DNA of 37,576 bases from Streptomyces sp. ISL-43 (GCF_018614195.1 NZ_JAGGOT010000030.1:1-37576), one strand, 5' to 3'. Counted from the first letter of the stretch, positions 1 to 9,068 are shown. The notes: generated from the letters alone by a model not told the origin. Made by a program: numbers and translations.

Positions 1-23
1 GGCCTAAATCACCAGCATTGGAC

Positions 24-800
24 CTAGCCCACGTCCGCCGGGGGCCGGCGCGTGCGGGCCATCTTGCGGGCCACGAAGGTGCGCGGGAGGTGGCGGGCCG
101 CGAGGGCGTACGCCTGGTAGCGCCGGCCGGTGATGCTCACCGGGCGGCGCCTGGCCAGGTCCTTCAGGGCCCGGGCCACCACGTCGTGCGGCTCCAGCCA
201 CACCGCGTCGCGCAGTGCGCTGACGTCCATCCCGGCGCGCTCCTGGAACTCGGTGCGGGTGAACCCGGGCACCACCGCCAGCACGCGCACCCCGTACGGC
301 TCCATGTCCACGCGCAGCGACTCGCTGAAGGCCGTGATCCAGGCCTTCGCGGCACCGTACGTGCCGGTCGGGAGCAGTCCGGCCACCGAGGAGACATTGA
401 GCACCGCGCCCCGGCGGCGCGCGCGCAGGCCCGGCAGTACCGCGTGCGTGAGCCGGAGGGGGACCTTGACCAGCAGGTCGAGCATCCGCTCCTCGTCCTC
501 GACCGGGTTGTACGGGAAGGGCACGGGGAGCCCGAAGCCGGCGTTGTTGACCAGGATGTCGACGGGCCGGGCCGGGTCGGCGAGCCGCTCGGCGACGGCT
601 CCGAGGCCGTCGGCGTCGAGCAGGTCGGCGGGCAACACCTGGCAGACGGAGCCGAATTCCCGGGCGAGCTCTTCGGCGACCTCCTCCAGGCGGCCCTTGT
701 CACGGGCGACGAGGACGAGGTCGCAGCCCTTGGCGGCGAAGCCGCGGGCGAAGGCCACACCGAGTCCGGCGCTGGCCCCTGTGATCAGTACGGTGGTCAA
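24..800 (-). CDS. SDR family NAD(P)-dependent oxidoreductase
   Basis: Classical short-chain dehydrogenase/reductase of 258 residues, a usual length. The Rossmann nucleotide-binding motif TGASAGLG is at residues 7-14, NNAG at 85-88, and the catalytic Tyr148/Lys152 (YGAAK) with a Ser at 137/138. It should reduce or oxidise a carbonyl/alcohol with NAD(P)H in the cytoplasm; the substrate cannot be told. The start is TTG; a GGAAG lies about 11 nt upstream inside the end of the previous gene, and only 7 nt separate it from that gene's stop. It is therefore probably the last gene of a three-gene operon with the membrane protein and the HExxH protein. The C-terminus is basic (positions about 240-255). 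Family is certain, function open. Confidence 0.9.
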   Translation of the reverse strand: MTTVLITGASAGLGVAFARGFAAKGCDLVLVARDKGRLEEVAEELAREFGSVCQVLPADLLDADGLGAVAERLADPARPVDILVNNAGFGLPVPFPYNPVEDEERMLDLLVKVPLRLTHAVLPGLRARRRGAVLNVSSVAGLLPTGTYGAAKAWITAFSESLRVDMEPYGVRVLAVVPGFTRTEFQERAGMDVSALRDAVWLEPHDVVARALKDLARRRPVSITGRRYQAYALAARHLPRTFVARKMARTRRPPADVG

Positions 801-807
801 GAAACGT

Positions 808-2004
808 TCACTTCCTGGCGGTTGCGGGGGTGAAAGCGGTCGTGGCCGGTGAGGCGTAGGCCCGGGCGACGTCCACGAGGAACCGCGCCTCGCCCTCCAG
901 GTCTCCCCTGTCGGCCGAGATCTGGATGGCCGCGGGGAGCTCCAACGCGTCGGATTCGCCCTGCTGTTGCGGGATCCCGGCCAGCTTCGCCCGACGCGCC
1001 TCCTTCAGTACGCAGGCCAGCGCGGCCGCGGTGAGCCGCGGCTCGGGGACCCCGCTCCCGGCGACGTGGCCGCGCGCGAGCTCCGGCACGCCCGGGGCGA
1101 CGTACTCCCCCAGGATCAGGATGGCGTCGCGGGTCTCGATGACCTTGCGGTAGACGAGCAGGTTGCGCGGGACCGGTGGCCACAACAGTTCCAGCACCCG
1201 GGCGGCGCGGGGCTTGTTGAGGGCGACGTGCGGGACGGCGTGGACCAGGTCGCGCCAGAGCGGCCAGAGCCGCCACGCGGTGGCGATGTCCGCGGCGGTG
1301 CTGCGAAAGGTGAACAGCGTCGGGACGAGGATCGCGGCGGCGCGCAGCAGTCCGTGCGTGTTCATCAGCAGCGGGTTGGCGGGCATCGCCCAGGTGGCTC
1401 CGAAGAGCGCCTTGAGCAGGTACACGAACCAGAACACCCCGGCGAGTGCGGTGCCGAGGCCGAACAGCCGCAGCCCGGCGGCCAGTCCCCGGCTCTCGGT
1501 GCGCCGGCCGTAGCGCCAGCAGACGGACACGCAGATGGTGTTGGCGAGGAGGTGCGCGGAGATCAGCACCAGCCAGTAGAAGAGGGAGGGCACGGGATCG
1601 CCCGCCGGCGGGATGGTGTGCGTGCCGTGGTCCGGCGCGGCCGCGTCCGCCACGACAAGGGTGGCCAGCCAGACCAGGGTGCCGACGCCGGAGGCGATCT
1701 GGAGCTTGCGGCCCCGGGTGGCGGAGGCGACGAAGTAGAGCACGGCGCCCGCCGACAGGACGCCGATGAGGTTGCGGACGAGCCCGATGGTGTGCGCGTA
1801 GCCCGGGTCGCGGCCCATGGCGTACGCGACGACGTCGGGCAGGTTCAGGGTCATCGCGGCGGCGGCGGTGGCGACGGCGAGCCACAGGCCGCGCTGGTGC
1901 GGGACGCGCAGGGCGCCGGGGGCGCGGAGCAGGACGGCCACCCAGAGGCAGACGACGCTGGGGACGGCGAGCGCGTCGCCGAAGGTCATGAGGTCAGAAG
2001 CCAC
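808..2004 (-). CDS. MAB_1171c/DUF6545-type multi-pass membrane protein
   Basis: 398-residue protein. The first about 250 residues hold roughly seven hydrophobic segments (for example near residues 10-26, 40-60, 75-95, 105-120, 135-160, 175-200 and 215-235), followed by a soluble C-terminal region of about 150 residues. This layout and sequence feel match the actinobacterial MAB_1171c putative transporter/DUF6545 family, whose function is unknown. The GTG start at 2004 overlaps the upstream protease-like gene by 11 nt; an in-frame ATG at 1989, 4 nt after that gene's stop, is an alternative start. Coupling to a HEIGH protein is typical for this family in Streptomyces and suggests the two work together, for example in membrane-linked signalling (inference). 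Confidence 0.8.
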   Translation of the reverse strand: MASDLMTFGDALAVPSVVCLWVAVLLRAPGALRVPHQRGLWLAVATAAAAMTLNLPDVVAYAMGRDPGYAHTIGLVRNLIGVLSAGAVLYFVASATRGRKLQIASGVGTLVWLATLVVADAAAPDHGTHTIPPAGDPVPSLFYWLVLISAHLLANTICVSVCWRYGRRTESRGLAAGLRLFGLGTALAGVFWFVYLLKALFGATWAMPANPLLMNTHGLLRAAAILVPTLFTFRSTAADIATAWRLWPLWRDLVHAVPHVALNKPRAARVLELLWPPVPRNLLVYRKVIETRDAILILGEYVAPGVPELARGHVAGSGVPEPRLTAAALACVLKEARRAKLAGIPQQQGESDALELPAAIQISADRGDLEGEARFLVDVARAYASPATTAFTPATARK

Positions 2005-2533
2005 GGCGGCCCAGCCCCCGTCCGCGCCGCTCGTAGCCCATCGCGGACTCCAGCCGGGCGAGGGTGTCGCGGTCCCCGGCGCCGTGGGCGCGGTGCGCGC
2101 CGGGCGTCGTCGTGCGGGTGCGGATCATGCTGGCGAGCATCTCCGCCTCCTGCTCCTGGCGGGTGGTGTAGTTGGTGCGCCCGAGCACCGTGGGGACCTG
2201 CCCCGCGTCCTCGGCGGTCCCGGCGGCGTCTTCGACCTCCAGCGAGTTGTGCCCGAAGAGGATGTGGCCGATCTCGTGGAGCACGATGTGCTCGCGGTGC
2301 AGAGGAGTGGTCTGGGCCTCGTAGAAGACGTAGTCGATGCTGGCCGTGCCGACCCACAGTCCGCACACCCCGGATTCCGCCGCTTCCTTGGGCAGCGGGT
2401 GAAGCCGGATGGGACGGCCCCTCTCCTCGGCTATCCGGCCGCACAGTCCGTCGAGCGAGAACGGGTGAGTCAGTTCAAGACGGCCGAGAATCGCCTCGCA
2501 GCGTTTACGCAGACTGAGTTGCGGGTGGCGCAT
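1994..2533 (-). CDS. ImmA/IrrE-like HExxH metallopeptidase domain protein
   Basis: 179-residue soluble protein with a zinc-peptidase motif HEIGH at residues 86-90 and a downstream acidic helix (QEQEAEMLA, about 126-134) that could give the third zinc ligand. This is the pattern of ImmA/IrrE-type peptidases that cleave repressors or antitoxins. ATG at 2533 was chosen because an AGAGGGA ribosome-binding site precedes it; the reading frame stays open further upstream to 2647 but that part is not protein-like. The frame overlaps the membrane-protein gene downstream. Many relatives sit beside an XRE regulator, the expected substrate, but no such gene is adjacent here. The active-site motif is intact, so it is likely functional. 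Confidence 0.78.
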   Translation of the reverse strand: MRHPQLSLRKRCEAILGRLELTHPFSLDGLCGRIAEERGRPIRLHPLPKEAAESGVCGLWVGTASIDYVFYEAQTTPLHREHIVLHEIGHILFGHNSLEVEDAAGTAEDAGQVPTVLGRTNYTTRQEQEAEMLASMIRTRTTTPGAHRAHGAGDRDTLARLESAMGYERRGRGLGRRGF

Positions 2534-2647
2534 GTGTTCCCTCTTCGGACCCTTTCTCGGGCAACGTCGATAGGCGTGCGTGGGCAGGGGCATGACGTCC
2601 TTTGCCTTCAAGGCGAACTCGGGAGTGCGGTCCTGAGCGGGAAACAC

Positions 2648-2681
2648 GGACGCCCGTTCGCCGAAAGACGAACGGGCGTTC
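2648..2681. terminator. Hairpin between tex and the protease operon
   Basis: CGCCCGTTCG (2651-2660) and CGAACGGGCG (2669-2678) form a perfect 10-bp stem with an 8-nt loop, extendable with a G-U pair to 2648-2681. It lies about 95 nt beyond the tex stop and 115 nt before the protease start. A tex terminator is the simplest reading; no T-run follows on the minus strand, so an operator is also possible. Confidence 0.4.
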
Positions 2682-2774
2682 CACCATGCCTACAGATCTT
2701 GTACGGGCGTTGGCAAGGCATGTCCCCACGTGAGGTGCCTATTCGGCCAACCCGTCACACGCTGCCACGAACCG

Positions 2775-5264
2775 TCAGCGCTTGCGCCCGCCCCGCTCCT
2801 CGGGAGCGGTGAGACCGGCACGGCGCAGGGCGTCGGCCATCGCGCTGTTGGCGGGGGCCGGAGCCGAGCCGCCCTGACCGCCTTGACGCTGGCCGCCGCC
2901 CTGACCGCCCTGGCGCTGGCCCCTGCCGGCGTCACGGGAAGAGCCCTGACCGCCTTGGCCGCCTTGGCCGCCCTGACCGCCCTGACCGCCCGACGCGCCG
3001 CGCTGCTGCGGCGGCCGGCCGCCACCGCGCCGCTCGCCCCGCTCGCCCCGCTCCTCGCGCTGCTTCGGCGTACCGCCCCCGCCGCGCTCCGCCTCGTCCT
3101 CCAGCCGCAGCGTCAGCGAGATCCGCTTGCGCGGGATGTCCACGTCCATGACCTTCACGCGGACGATGTCGCCCGGCTTGACCACGTCCCTGGGGTCCTT
3201 GACGAAGTTCTTCGACAGCGCCGAGACGTGGGCCAGCCCGTCCTGGTGGACGCCGATGTCGATGAAGGCGCCGAAGGCGGCCACATTGGTGACCACGCCC
3301 TCCAGGATCATCCCGGGAGCCAGGTCGCCGAGCTTCTCCACGCCCTCCTTGAAGGTCGCCGTCTTGAAGGCGGGCCGCGGGTCGCGGCCCGGCTTCTCCA
3401 GCTCGCGCAGGATGTCCGTGACGGTCGGCAGGCCGAAGGAGTCGGTGACGAACTGCTCCGGCCGCAGCGAGCGCAGCACGCCGGTGTTGCCGATCAGGGC
3501 CGCCACCTCGCTGCCCGCCGTCTTGCCCATGGAGCGGACCACCGGGTACGCCTCGGGGTGCACGCTGGAGGAGTCCAGCGGGTCGTCCCCGCCGCGGATC
3601 CGCAGGAAGCCCGCGCACTGCTCGTACGCCTTCGGCCCGAGCCGGGCCACGTCCTTGAGTCCCTTGCGGTTGCGGAATGGGCCGTTGGCGTCGCGGTGCG
3701 CGACGATGTTCTCGGCGAGTCCGCCGCTGATGCCCGACACGCGCGAAAGCAGCGGTGCGGAGGCGGTGTTGACGTCGACGCCGACGCCGTTCACGCAGTC
3801 CTCGACGACCGCGTCGAGCGAGCGCGAGAGCTTCACCTCGGACAGGTCGTGCTGGTACTGGCCCACCCCGATCGACTTCGGGTCGATCTTGACCAGTTCG
3901 GCGAGCGGGTCCTGCAGGCGGCGGGCGATGGAGACCGCGCCGCGCAACGACACGTCCATGTCGGGGAGTTCCTGCGAGGCGAAGGCCGACGCCGAGTACA
4001 CGGAGGCGCCGGCCTCCGAGACCATCACCTTGGTGAGCTTCAGCTCGGGGTGGCGGGTGATGAGGTCCACGGCGAGCTTGTCGGTCTCGCGGGAGGCGGT
4101 GCCGTTGCCGATGGCGACGAGCTCGACCGCGTGCTCCTTGGCGAGCCGGGCCAGCTTGGCGAGGGCGTCGTCCCACTTGTTGGCGGGCACGTGCGGGTAG
4201 ATCACCTCGGTGGCGACCACCTTGCCGGTGGCGTCCACGACGGCGACCTTCACCCCGGTACGGAAGCCCGGGTCCAGGCCGAGCGTCGCGCGGGTGCCGG
4301 CGGGCGCCGCGAGCAGCAGGTCGCGCAGGTTCGAGGCGAAGACCCGTACGGCCTCGTCCTCGGCGGCCTGGCGCAGCCGCGTCCGCAGGTCGATGCCGAG
4401 GTGGACCTGGATCTTCGTACGCCAGGCCCAGCGGACGGTGTCGGCGAGCCACTTGTCGCCGGGGCGGCCGCGATCACCGATGCCGAAGCGGCGGGCGACC
4501 ATGCCCTCGTACGTGGAGGGCCCGGGCGTGTCGCTCGGTTCCTCCGGCTCCAGGGTGAGGTCGAGCACGTCCTCCTTCTCGCCGCGCAGCATGGCGAGCA
4601 CGCGGTGCGAGGGGAGCGCGGTGAACGGCTCGGTGAAGTCGAAGTAGTCGGAGAACTTGGCGCCCGCCTCCTCCTTGCCCTCGCGGACCTTCGCGGCGAG
4701 CCGGCCGCGGCCCCACATGCGCTCGCGCAGTTCGCCGATGAGGTCGGCGTCCTCTCCGAACTTCTCGGTGAGGATGGCGCGGGCGCCTTCCAGGGCGGCG
4801 GCCGGGTCGGCGACGCCCTTGTCCGCGTCGACGAACGCGGCCGCCCGGGCCGCGGGTTCCGCCGAGGGGTCGGCCAGCAGGCCTTCGGCGAGCGGAGCCA
4901 GGCCGGCCTCGCGGGCGATCTGCGCCTTGGTCCGGCGCTTGGTCTTGAAGGGGAGGTAGATGTCCTCCAGCCGGGCCTTGGTGTCGGCCGCGTTGATGCG
5001 GGCCTCCAGCTCGGCGTCGAGCTTGCCCTGTTCCCGTACGGAGTCGAGGATCGACGCGCGCCGGTCCTCCAGCTCGCGCAGATAGCGCAGCCGCTCCTCC
5101 AGGGTGCGCAGCTGGGCGTCGTCGAGCATCTCGGTCGCTTCCTTGCGGTAGCGAGCGATGAACGGCACGGTCGAGCCGCCGTCGAGCAGCTCGACGGCGG
5201 ACTTGACCTGCCGCTCCCGTACGCCGAGCTCCTCGGCGATCCTGCCTTCGATGGACATCGTCAC
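2775..5264 (-). CDS. tex: Tex family RNA-binding transcriptional accessory protein
   Basis: 829-residue Tex homologue, a cytoplasmic nucleic-acid-binding protein associated with transcription. The order of domains fits the family: a helical N-terminus, a YqgF-like RNase H fold near residues 335-435 (GLDPGFRTGVKVAVVD), helix-hairpin-helix segments (SGISGGLAENIVAHR and the following FRNRKGL), and an S1 RNA-binding domain at about 647-724. A 105-residue Gly/Gln/Arg-rich tail (725-829) with GGQ repeats and RG pairs follows; it is predicted to be disordered and makes the protein longer than typical bacterial Tex (about 770-780). The GTG at 5264 is used as start; ATG at 5258 is equally possible. 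The downstream hairpin at 2648-2681 may end transcription. Confidence 0.96.
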   Translation of the reverse strand: MTMSIEGRIAEELGVRERQVKSAVELLDGGSTVPFIARYRKEATEMLDDAQLRTLEERLRYLRELEDRRASILDSVREQGKLDAELEARINAADTKARLEDIYLPFKTKRRTKAQIAREAGLAPLAEGLLADPSAEPAARAAAFVDADKGVADPAAALEGARAILTEKFGEDADLIGELRERMWGRGRLAAKVREGKEEAGAKFSDYFDFTEPFTALPSHRVLAMLRGEKEDVLDLTLEPEEPSDTPGPSTYEGMVARRFGIGDRGRPGDKWLADTVRWAWRTKIQVHLGIDLRTRLRQAAEDEAVRVFASNLRDLLLAAPAGTRATLGLDPGFRTGVKVAVVDATGKVVATEVIYPHVPANKWDDALAKLARLAKEHAVELVAIGNGTASRETDKLAVDLITRHPELKLTKVMVSEAGASVYSASAFASQELPDMDVSLRGAVSIARRLQDPLAELVKIDPKSIGVGQYQHDLSEVKLSRSLDAVVEDCVNGVGVDVNTASAPLLSRVSGISGGLAENIVAHRDANGPFRNRKGLKDVARLGPKAYEQCAGFLRIRGGDDPLDSSSVHPEAYPVVRSMGKTAGSEVAALIGNTGVLRSLRPEQFVTDSFGLPTVTDILRELEKPGRDPRPAFKTATFKEGVEKLGDLAPGMILEGVVTNVAAFGAFIDIGVHQDGLAHVSALSKNFVKDPRDVVKPGDIVRVKVMDVDIPRKRISLTLRLEDEAERGGGGTPKQREERGERGERRGGGRPPQQRGASGGQGGQGGQGGQGGQGSSRDAGRGQRQGGQGGGQRQGGQGGSAPAPANSAMADALRRAGLTAPEERGGRKR

Positions 5265-5378
5265 TGTGCGGTCCCGCCTGCCTTCGTACGTGTACGTGAT
5301 GCTGTGTGCTGCGTCTGAAGGCTGCCAATTGTGGCAGGTGGCGGCCGCGGACGTCGGGAGCCTTGTCCGTCCCGGGTC

Positions 5379-6242
5379 TCAGGCCTTGCCCAAGAGGTCC
5401 GCGGGGAAGGCTCCGGCGCCGAAGGCCTTCATGGCGAAACCGCCACCGATCTCGGCGAGCCGGGCGAGTCCGGTCGCGCCGAGGTGCTCGTACGGTGCGG
5501 CGTCCAGGCGGTCGGTCTCCGCTTCCAGCTCCTCGCGCAGCTCCGCTCCCGCGGCGGTGAGCACGCCCTCGGCGTCGAGGACGCCGCGGGCTCGCAGCCG
5601 GTCGGTGGCCGCGTCGAGGTCCGACTGATCCCAGCCGCGGATGATCTTGAGGTACTTCGGGGTCATGCCCCGGCCGGTGGCCGTGTGGCTGATCAGGGCT
5701 TCGACCGGGTCCAGGCCGACGGTGAGCAGGGCGACGAGGTGGCCGTCGCCGCGGTGCTCGCGCAGGAGGGTGGTGGCGTGCCAGAGCTTGAGGTGCGGCT
5801 CCTCGGGTACGGGGAGGTCCGCGTGGGCGGAGTAGAGGGTGCGGGCGTGCCGGGTGCAGCCCTCGCCGGCGCGCATCGCCAGCTCGGCGGCCTCGGCGAT
5901 CTCCGGGGACGCTATGGCCTCGGCGCCGAGGAGCCGGCGCAGCGTGGAGTCGGCGGCCCGCAGCCGGGCAGCGAGGACCTGCTCGGGGGTCGCGGTCTCC
6001 CAGACGGCGGGCAGGTGCCGGGCGACCAGGTCGTGGCGGTAGTTGTAGAAGGTGGCGGTCACCGTGCCGGCGCCGACCGCGCCCATGGCGGCGGCCCGGG
6101 AGGAGAGGTTGACCGCGTGGGGATCGGTGATCCCGAGGGCGGCGAATTCCTTGCCGAGGTCGGGCGAGAAGTAGACGGTGGCGTGCAGCGGGTTGATCGC
6201 CCCGTGCCAGCAGTGACGGGCGGCGCGCTCGGGAATTGTCAT
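5379..6242 (-). CDS. SCO6745 family protein (winged-helix-like, unknown function)
   Basis: 287-residue soluble protein starting MTIPERAARHCWHGAINPLH. The sequence matches the actinobacterial SCO6745 family, often labelled MarR-like or hypothetical. The N-terminal half is helical and resembles a haem- or ligand-free bundle; the second half (about 190-250) reads like a helix-turn-helix/winged region (DLDAATDRLRARGVLDAEGVLT). No catalytic motif or membrane segment is visible. It is the upstream neighbour of tex on the same strand with a 114-nt gap, so it may have its own transcript or be co-transcribed. Function unknown; regulatory role is only a guess. Confidence 0.75.
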   Translation of the reverse strand: MTIPERAARHCWHGAINPLHATVYFSPDLGKEFAALGITDPHAVNLSSRAAAMGAVGAGTVTATFYNYRHDLVARHLPAVWETATPEQVLAARLRAADSTLRRLLGAEAIASPEIAEAAELAMRAGEGCTRHARTLYSAHADLPVPEEPHLKLWHATTLLREHRGDGHLVALLTVGLDPVEALISHTATGRGMTPKYLKIIRGWDQSDLDAATDRLRARGVLDAEGVLTAAGAELREELEAETDRLDAAPYEHLGATGLARLAEIGGGFAMKAFGAGAFPADLLGKA

Positions 6243-6435
6243 GCCTGGAGACTACCGACTGCTTGGTATGCCCGAAAGGCGGCACCCTCCGGCCAGGCAG
6301 TCGGGCGCGGGGGCGCACACGCCCTGTGACGGCCGAATGGCGATCATGTGACAGCAGGGCCCATGGACATGACGTGGGGCGGCGGGCGTGAATACGGTCG
6401 AACGGAAGCCACTCCCCCACCCATTGGAGTTCCAG

Positions 6436-7944
6436 GTGCACCGCAAAGTCATCGCCCCGAGCGTGCTCGCCGCTTCCCTCCTGCTGGTGATCCCGGCGTC
6501 GGCGGCGAGTTCGGGTCCGGGCGCCCCGGGTATCGGCGACCCCTATTACCCGGCCAGCGGCAACGGCGGGTACGACGTGTCCCACTACGACCTGCGCCTG
6601 CAGTACCAGCCCAAGACCGACCTGCTCGAAGGCACCGCCACCCTCCTCGCCACCGCCAAGCAGGACCTGTCCCGCTTCAACCTCGACTTCGGGCTGGACG
6701 TCAGCGAGATCCGGGTCAACGGCGTCAAGGCGAAGTTCGCCAAGTCCGCCGCCCACGAGCTGGAGGTCACCCCGGCCTCCCCGTTGCAGCGGGGCCGGCA
6801 GTCCAGCGTGGTCGTCAAATACGCTGGCAAGCCCTCGGAGTTCAAGGTCGACGGCTGGTCGGCATGGCAGCGCACGCCCGACGGCGGCATCGCCGCGCAG
6901 GAGCCCGACTCGGCGGTCTGGTGGTTCCCGAGCAACGACCACCCGCTCGACAAGGCCACCTTCGACGTCTCCGTCAACGTGCCCGACGGCACCCAGGCCA
7001 TCAGCAACGGCGTCCTGCAGTCCCAGAGTTCGCGCCTCGGCTGGACCCGCTACAACTGGCGCTCGAACAAGCCGCAGGCCACGTACCTCGCCACCCTGGC
7101 GATCGGCAAGTTCGACGTCACCACCGACAAGACGTCGAGCGGACTGCCGATCCTGAACGCCTACAGCCAGGACCTCGGCGACAACGCCGGCGCGGCCCGG
7201 GCCAGCGTGGAGCGGACCGGCGAGGTCGCGGAGTGGCTGGAGGGGGTCTTCGGCCCGTACCCCTTCAACGCGCTGGGCGGCTACGTCCCGAACGTGCCCA
7301 GCGGCTTCGCCCTGGAGACGCAGACCCGGCCGTTCTACAGCCCCCGGCAGTTCGCCAACGGCGCGAACGTCTCGGTCGTCGTGCACGAGCTGGCCCACCA
7401 GTGGTACGGGGACAGCGTGTCCGTCGAGGGCTGGAAGGACATCTGGATCAATGAGGGCTTCGCCCGCTACAGCCAGTGGCTGTGGTCGGAGAAGGAGGGC
7501 GAGGGCACCGCGCAGGAGCTCGCCGACTGGGCGTACGGGGTGCGGGCGGCGGAGGACCCGTTCTGGCAGGTCAAGCCGGGCGACCCGGGTCCGGAGAACC
7601 AGTTCCACGGAGCCGTCTACGACCGCGGCGCGATCGCCCTCCAGGCGCTGCGCAACGAGATCGGCGACGAGAAGTTCTTCCGGATCCTCAAGGGCTGGCC
7701 GACCGAGCGCGCCTACGGCAACGCCAATGTCGGCGACTTCGTCCGCTACGCCGAGAAGATCTCCGGCAAGCCGCTCGCGCAGCTCTTCGAGACCTGGCTC
7801 TACACCGCGGGCAAGCCCGCCTTCGCGCCGCCGGCGGCCGAGTCGCCGGGTGCCCGCACCCTCCGGTCCCCGGCCAAGCCGGCGGCGGAGCCGAAGTCCT
7901 GGAAGAAGATCGCCGCGACGGACTCCGTCCACGAGGGCCACTGA
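6436..7944 (+). CDS. Secreted M1 family zinc metallopeptidase
   Basis: Exported aminopeptidase-N-like gluzincin, 502 residues from the GTG at 6436. This start has GGAG six bases upstream and gives a compact signal peptide (HRK basic region, hydrophobic core 6-20, cleavage near ASA at 21-23). An earlier GTG at 6388 would add 16 residues in front of the signal peptide and is less likely. The zinc site is complete: HELAH at 317-321 and Glu340 in WINEGF. A substrate-binding stretch GFALETQTRP (290-299) takes the place of GAMEN, as in the actinobacterial subgroup. It should trim N-terminal residues from peptides outside the membrane. A strong hairpin terminator lies 52 nt beyond the stop. Confidence 0.93.
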   Translation: MHRKVIAPSVLAASLLLVIPASAASSGPGAPGIGDPYYPASGNGGYDVSHYDLRLQYQPKTDLLEGTATLLATAKQDLSRFNLDFGLDVSEIRVNGVKAKFAKSAAHELEVTPASPLQRGRQSSVVVKYAGKPSEFKVDGWSAWQRTPDGGIAAQEPDSAVWWFPSNDHPLDKATFDVSVNVPDGTQAISNGVLQSQSSRLGWTRYNWRSNKPQATYLATLAIGKFDVTTDKTSSGLPILNAYSQDLGDNAGAARASVERTGEVAEWLEGVFGPYPFNALGGYVPNVPSGFALETQTRPFYSPRQFANGANVSVVVHELAHQWYGDSVSVEGWKDIWINEGFARYSQWLWSEKEGEGTAQELADWAYGVRAAEDPFWQVKPGDPGPENQFHGAVYDRGAIALQALRNEIGDEKFFRILKGWPTERAYGNANVGDFVRYAEKISGKPLAQLFETWLYTAGKPAFAPPAAESPGARTLRSPAKPAAEPKSWKKIAATDSVHEGH

Positions 7945-7996
7945 TCCACGGGCCTTACGGGGCCCCGACCGTACGGGCACGACCGTGCGGAGCCCC

Positions 7997-8030
7997 GCGC
8001 GCCGGCACCCCTCAGAGGGTGCCGGCGCGC
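7997..8030. terminator. Bidirectional terminator hairpin
   Basis: Perfect 14-bp inverted repeat: GCGCGCCGGCACCC (7997-8010), 6-nt loop, GGGTGCCGGCGCGC (8017-8030). It lies between the convergent M1 peptidase and MpaB-type genes. The stop codon of the latter (8012-8014) is in the loop, so the hairpin overlaps its 3' end. Confidence 0.8.
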
Positions 8031-8974
8031 CGGCGGGCGCGGGCGGCGCGGGCGATCGGCAGGTAGCGCAGGCGCTCCGGCAGCAGAGGTACGAGGACGC
8101 GTACGGCCGCGCTGAACAGGCGCAGCCGGCGCTCCTGGGACCGGGTCCATTTCAGGCCGATGGCGGCACGGGCATCGGGCGGCATGTAGCCGACGGTGAC
8201 GAACGACCGGAAGTGCAGGAACGCCGCCCGGAGCACCGGCCAGGCGAGGAGCAGCAGGAGCCGGACCGCCGGCGGGCCGCCCTCGGGGCGGGGCAGCGGC
8301 GTATCGGTGGCGACGAGCTCGCGGGCGACCTTGGTGGGCTCGATCTCCTCGGCCAGCATCCGGTGGTAGTACGGCCAGTACTCCTCGATGGTCTGCGGCA
8401 TGTCCCGGTCGTGGAGGCCGAGGATCCTGCCGACCTGGAGCCACTCGCGGTAGAGCTGTCGCTCCTGGGCGGGGGTGAAGCGGCGCAGCAGGTAGCGCCC
8501 GGCGTAGAGGTAGACGGGGAAGCCGGTGGCGTGCACCCAGGCGTAGCAGGCGGGGTCGAGGGAGTGGTAGCGGCGCCCCCGGGTGTCGGTGCCCTTGATC
8601 TCCTTGTGCAGCCGGCGCACCCGGCGCCCCTCGGCGGCGGCGTCCGCTCCGCCGTACACCCACAGCTGGGCGGAGCGCAGGGAGCGCTCGCCGCGGCCCC
8701 AGGGGTCGGTGCGGAAGACGGAGTGCTCGTCGACGCCGGCCCCGATCGCGGGGTGGGCCACCTGCATGGTGAAGGCGGCGGGCAGCATGAGCAGCGCCCG
8801 GACGTCGCCGGCGATGGTCCAGAGCACTCCGCCGGGCGGCGGGGGCTCCGGGTCCGCGCGGCCGCCGGCCGCGCGGCGATCGAACCCCGCCGCAGGGCCC
8901 TGGCCCGGGCCCTCCGGCGGCCCTGTCACCGCCCCGTCCGCAGCCCCCGCCGCGGGGTGCTCCGTCGTGCTCAT
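8012..8974 (-). CDS. Oxygenase MpaB family protein (DUF2236)
   Basis: 320-residue protein of the MpaB/latex-clearing-protein-like DUF2236 family, haem-dependent oxygenases or related proteins. Family features visible: WTIAGDVRALLMLPAAF and QVAHPAIGAGV near the start, the DPWGR and HKEIKG segments, and a WVHAT motif with conserved His. The start at 8974 (MSTTEHP) is preceded by GGGGG at good distance; the frame is open further to 9070 but without ribosome-binding site. The first about 45 residues are Gly/Pro/Ala-rich and probably disordered. Substrate is unknown. The gene diverges from the small membrane protein at 9069, leaving 94 nt for two promoters. Confidence 0.85.
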   Translation of the reverse strand: MSTTEHPAAGAADGAVTGPPEGPGQGPAAGFDRRAAGGRADPEPPPPGGVLWTIAGDVRALLMLPAAFTMQVAHPAIGAGVDEHSVFRTDPWGRGERSLRSAQLWVYGGADAAAEGRRVRRLHKEIKGTDTRGRRYHSLDPACYAWVHATGFPVYLYAGRYLLRRFTPAQERQLYREWLQVGRILGLHDRDMPQTIEEYWPYYHRMLAEEIEPTKVARELVATDTPLPRPEGGPPAVRLLLLLAWPVLRAAFLHFRSFVTVGYMPPDARAAIGLKWTRSQERRLRLFSAAVRVLVPLLPERLRYLPIARAARARRRAGTL

Positions 8975-9068
8975 GAGTGTGCCCCCAGGGTGTAGACCTC
9001 GCCGTTCTCCCAGTATGCCGGGGGTCACGCCTCTTCCGCCGGACCGCCGGACGGCGCATCCTGCGGCC

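Noticed and set aside
2685..2722. Possible tRNA or small RNA (CATGCCT ... AGGCATG)
   Set aside because: Only one 7-bp stem with a 24-nt loop; no cloverleaf, T-loop or anticodon arm could be drawn.
4474..7980. A 1168-codon minus-strand open frame spanning tex and the M1 peptidase gene
   Set aside because: Runs antisense or out of frame through three genes with clear motifs (Tex, SCO6745 family, M1 peptidase). Long shadow frames are usual at this G+C; its translation is Arg/Pro/Gly-rich with no domain.
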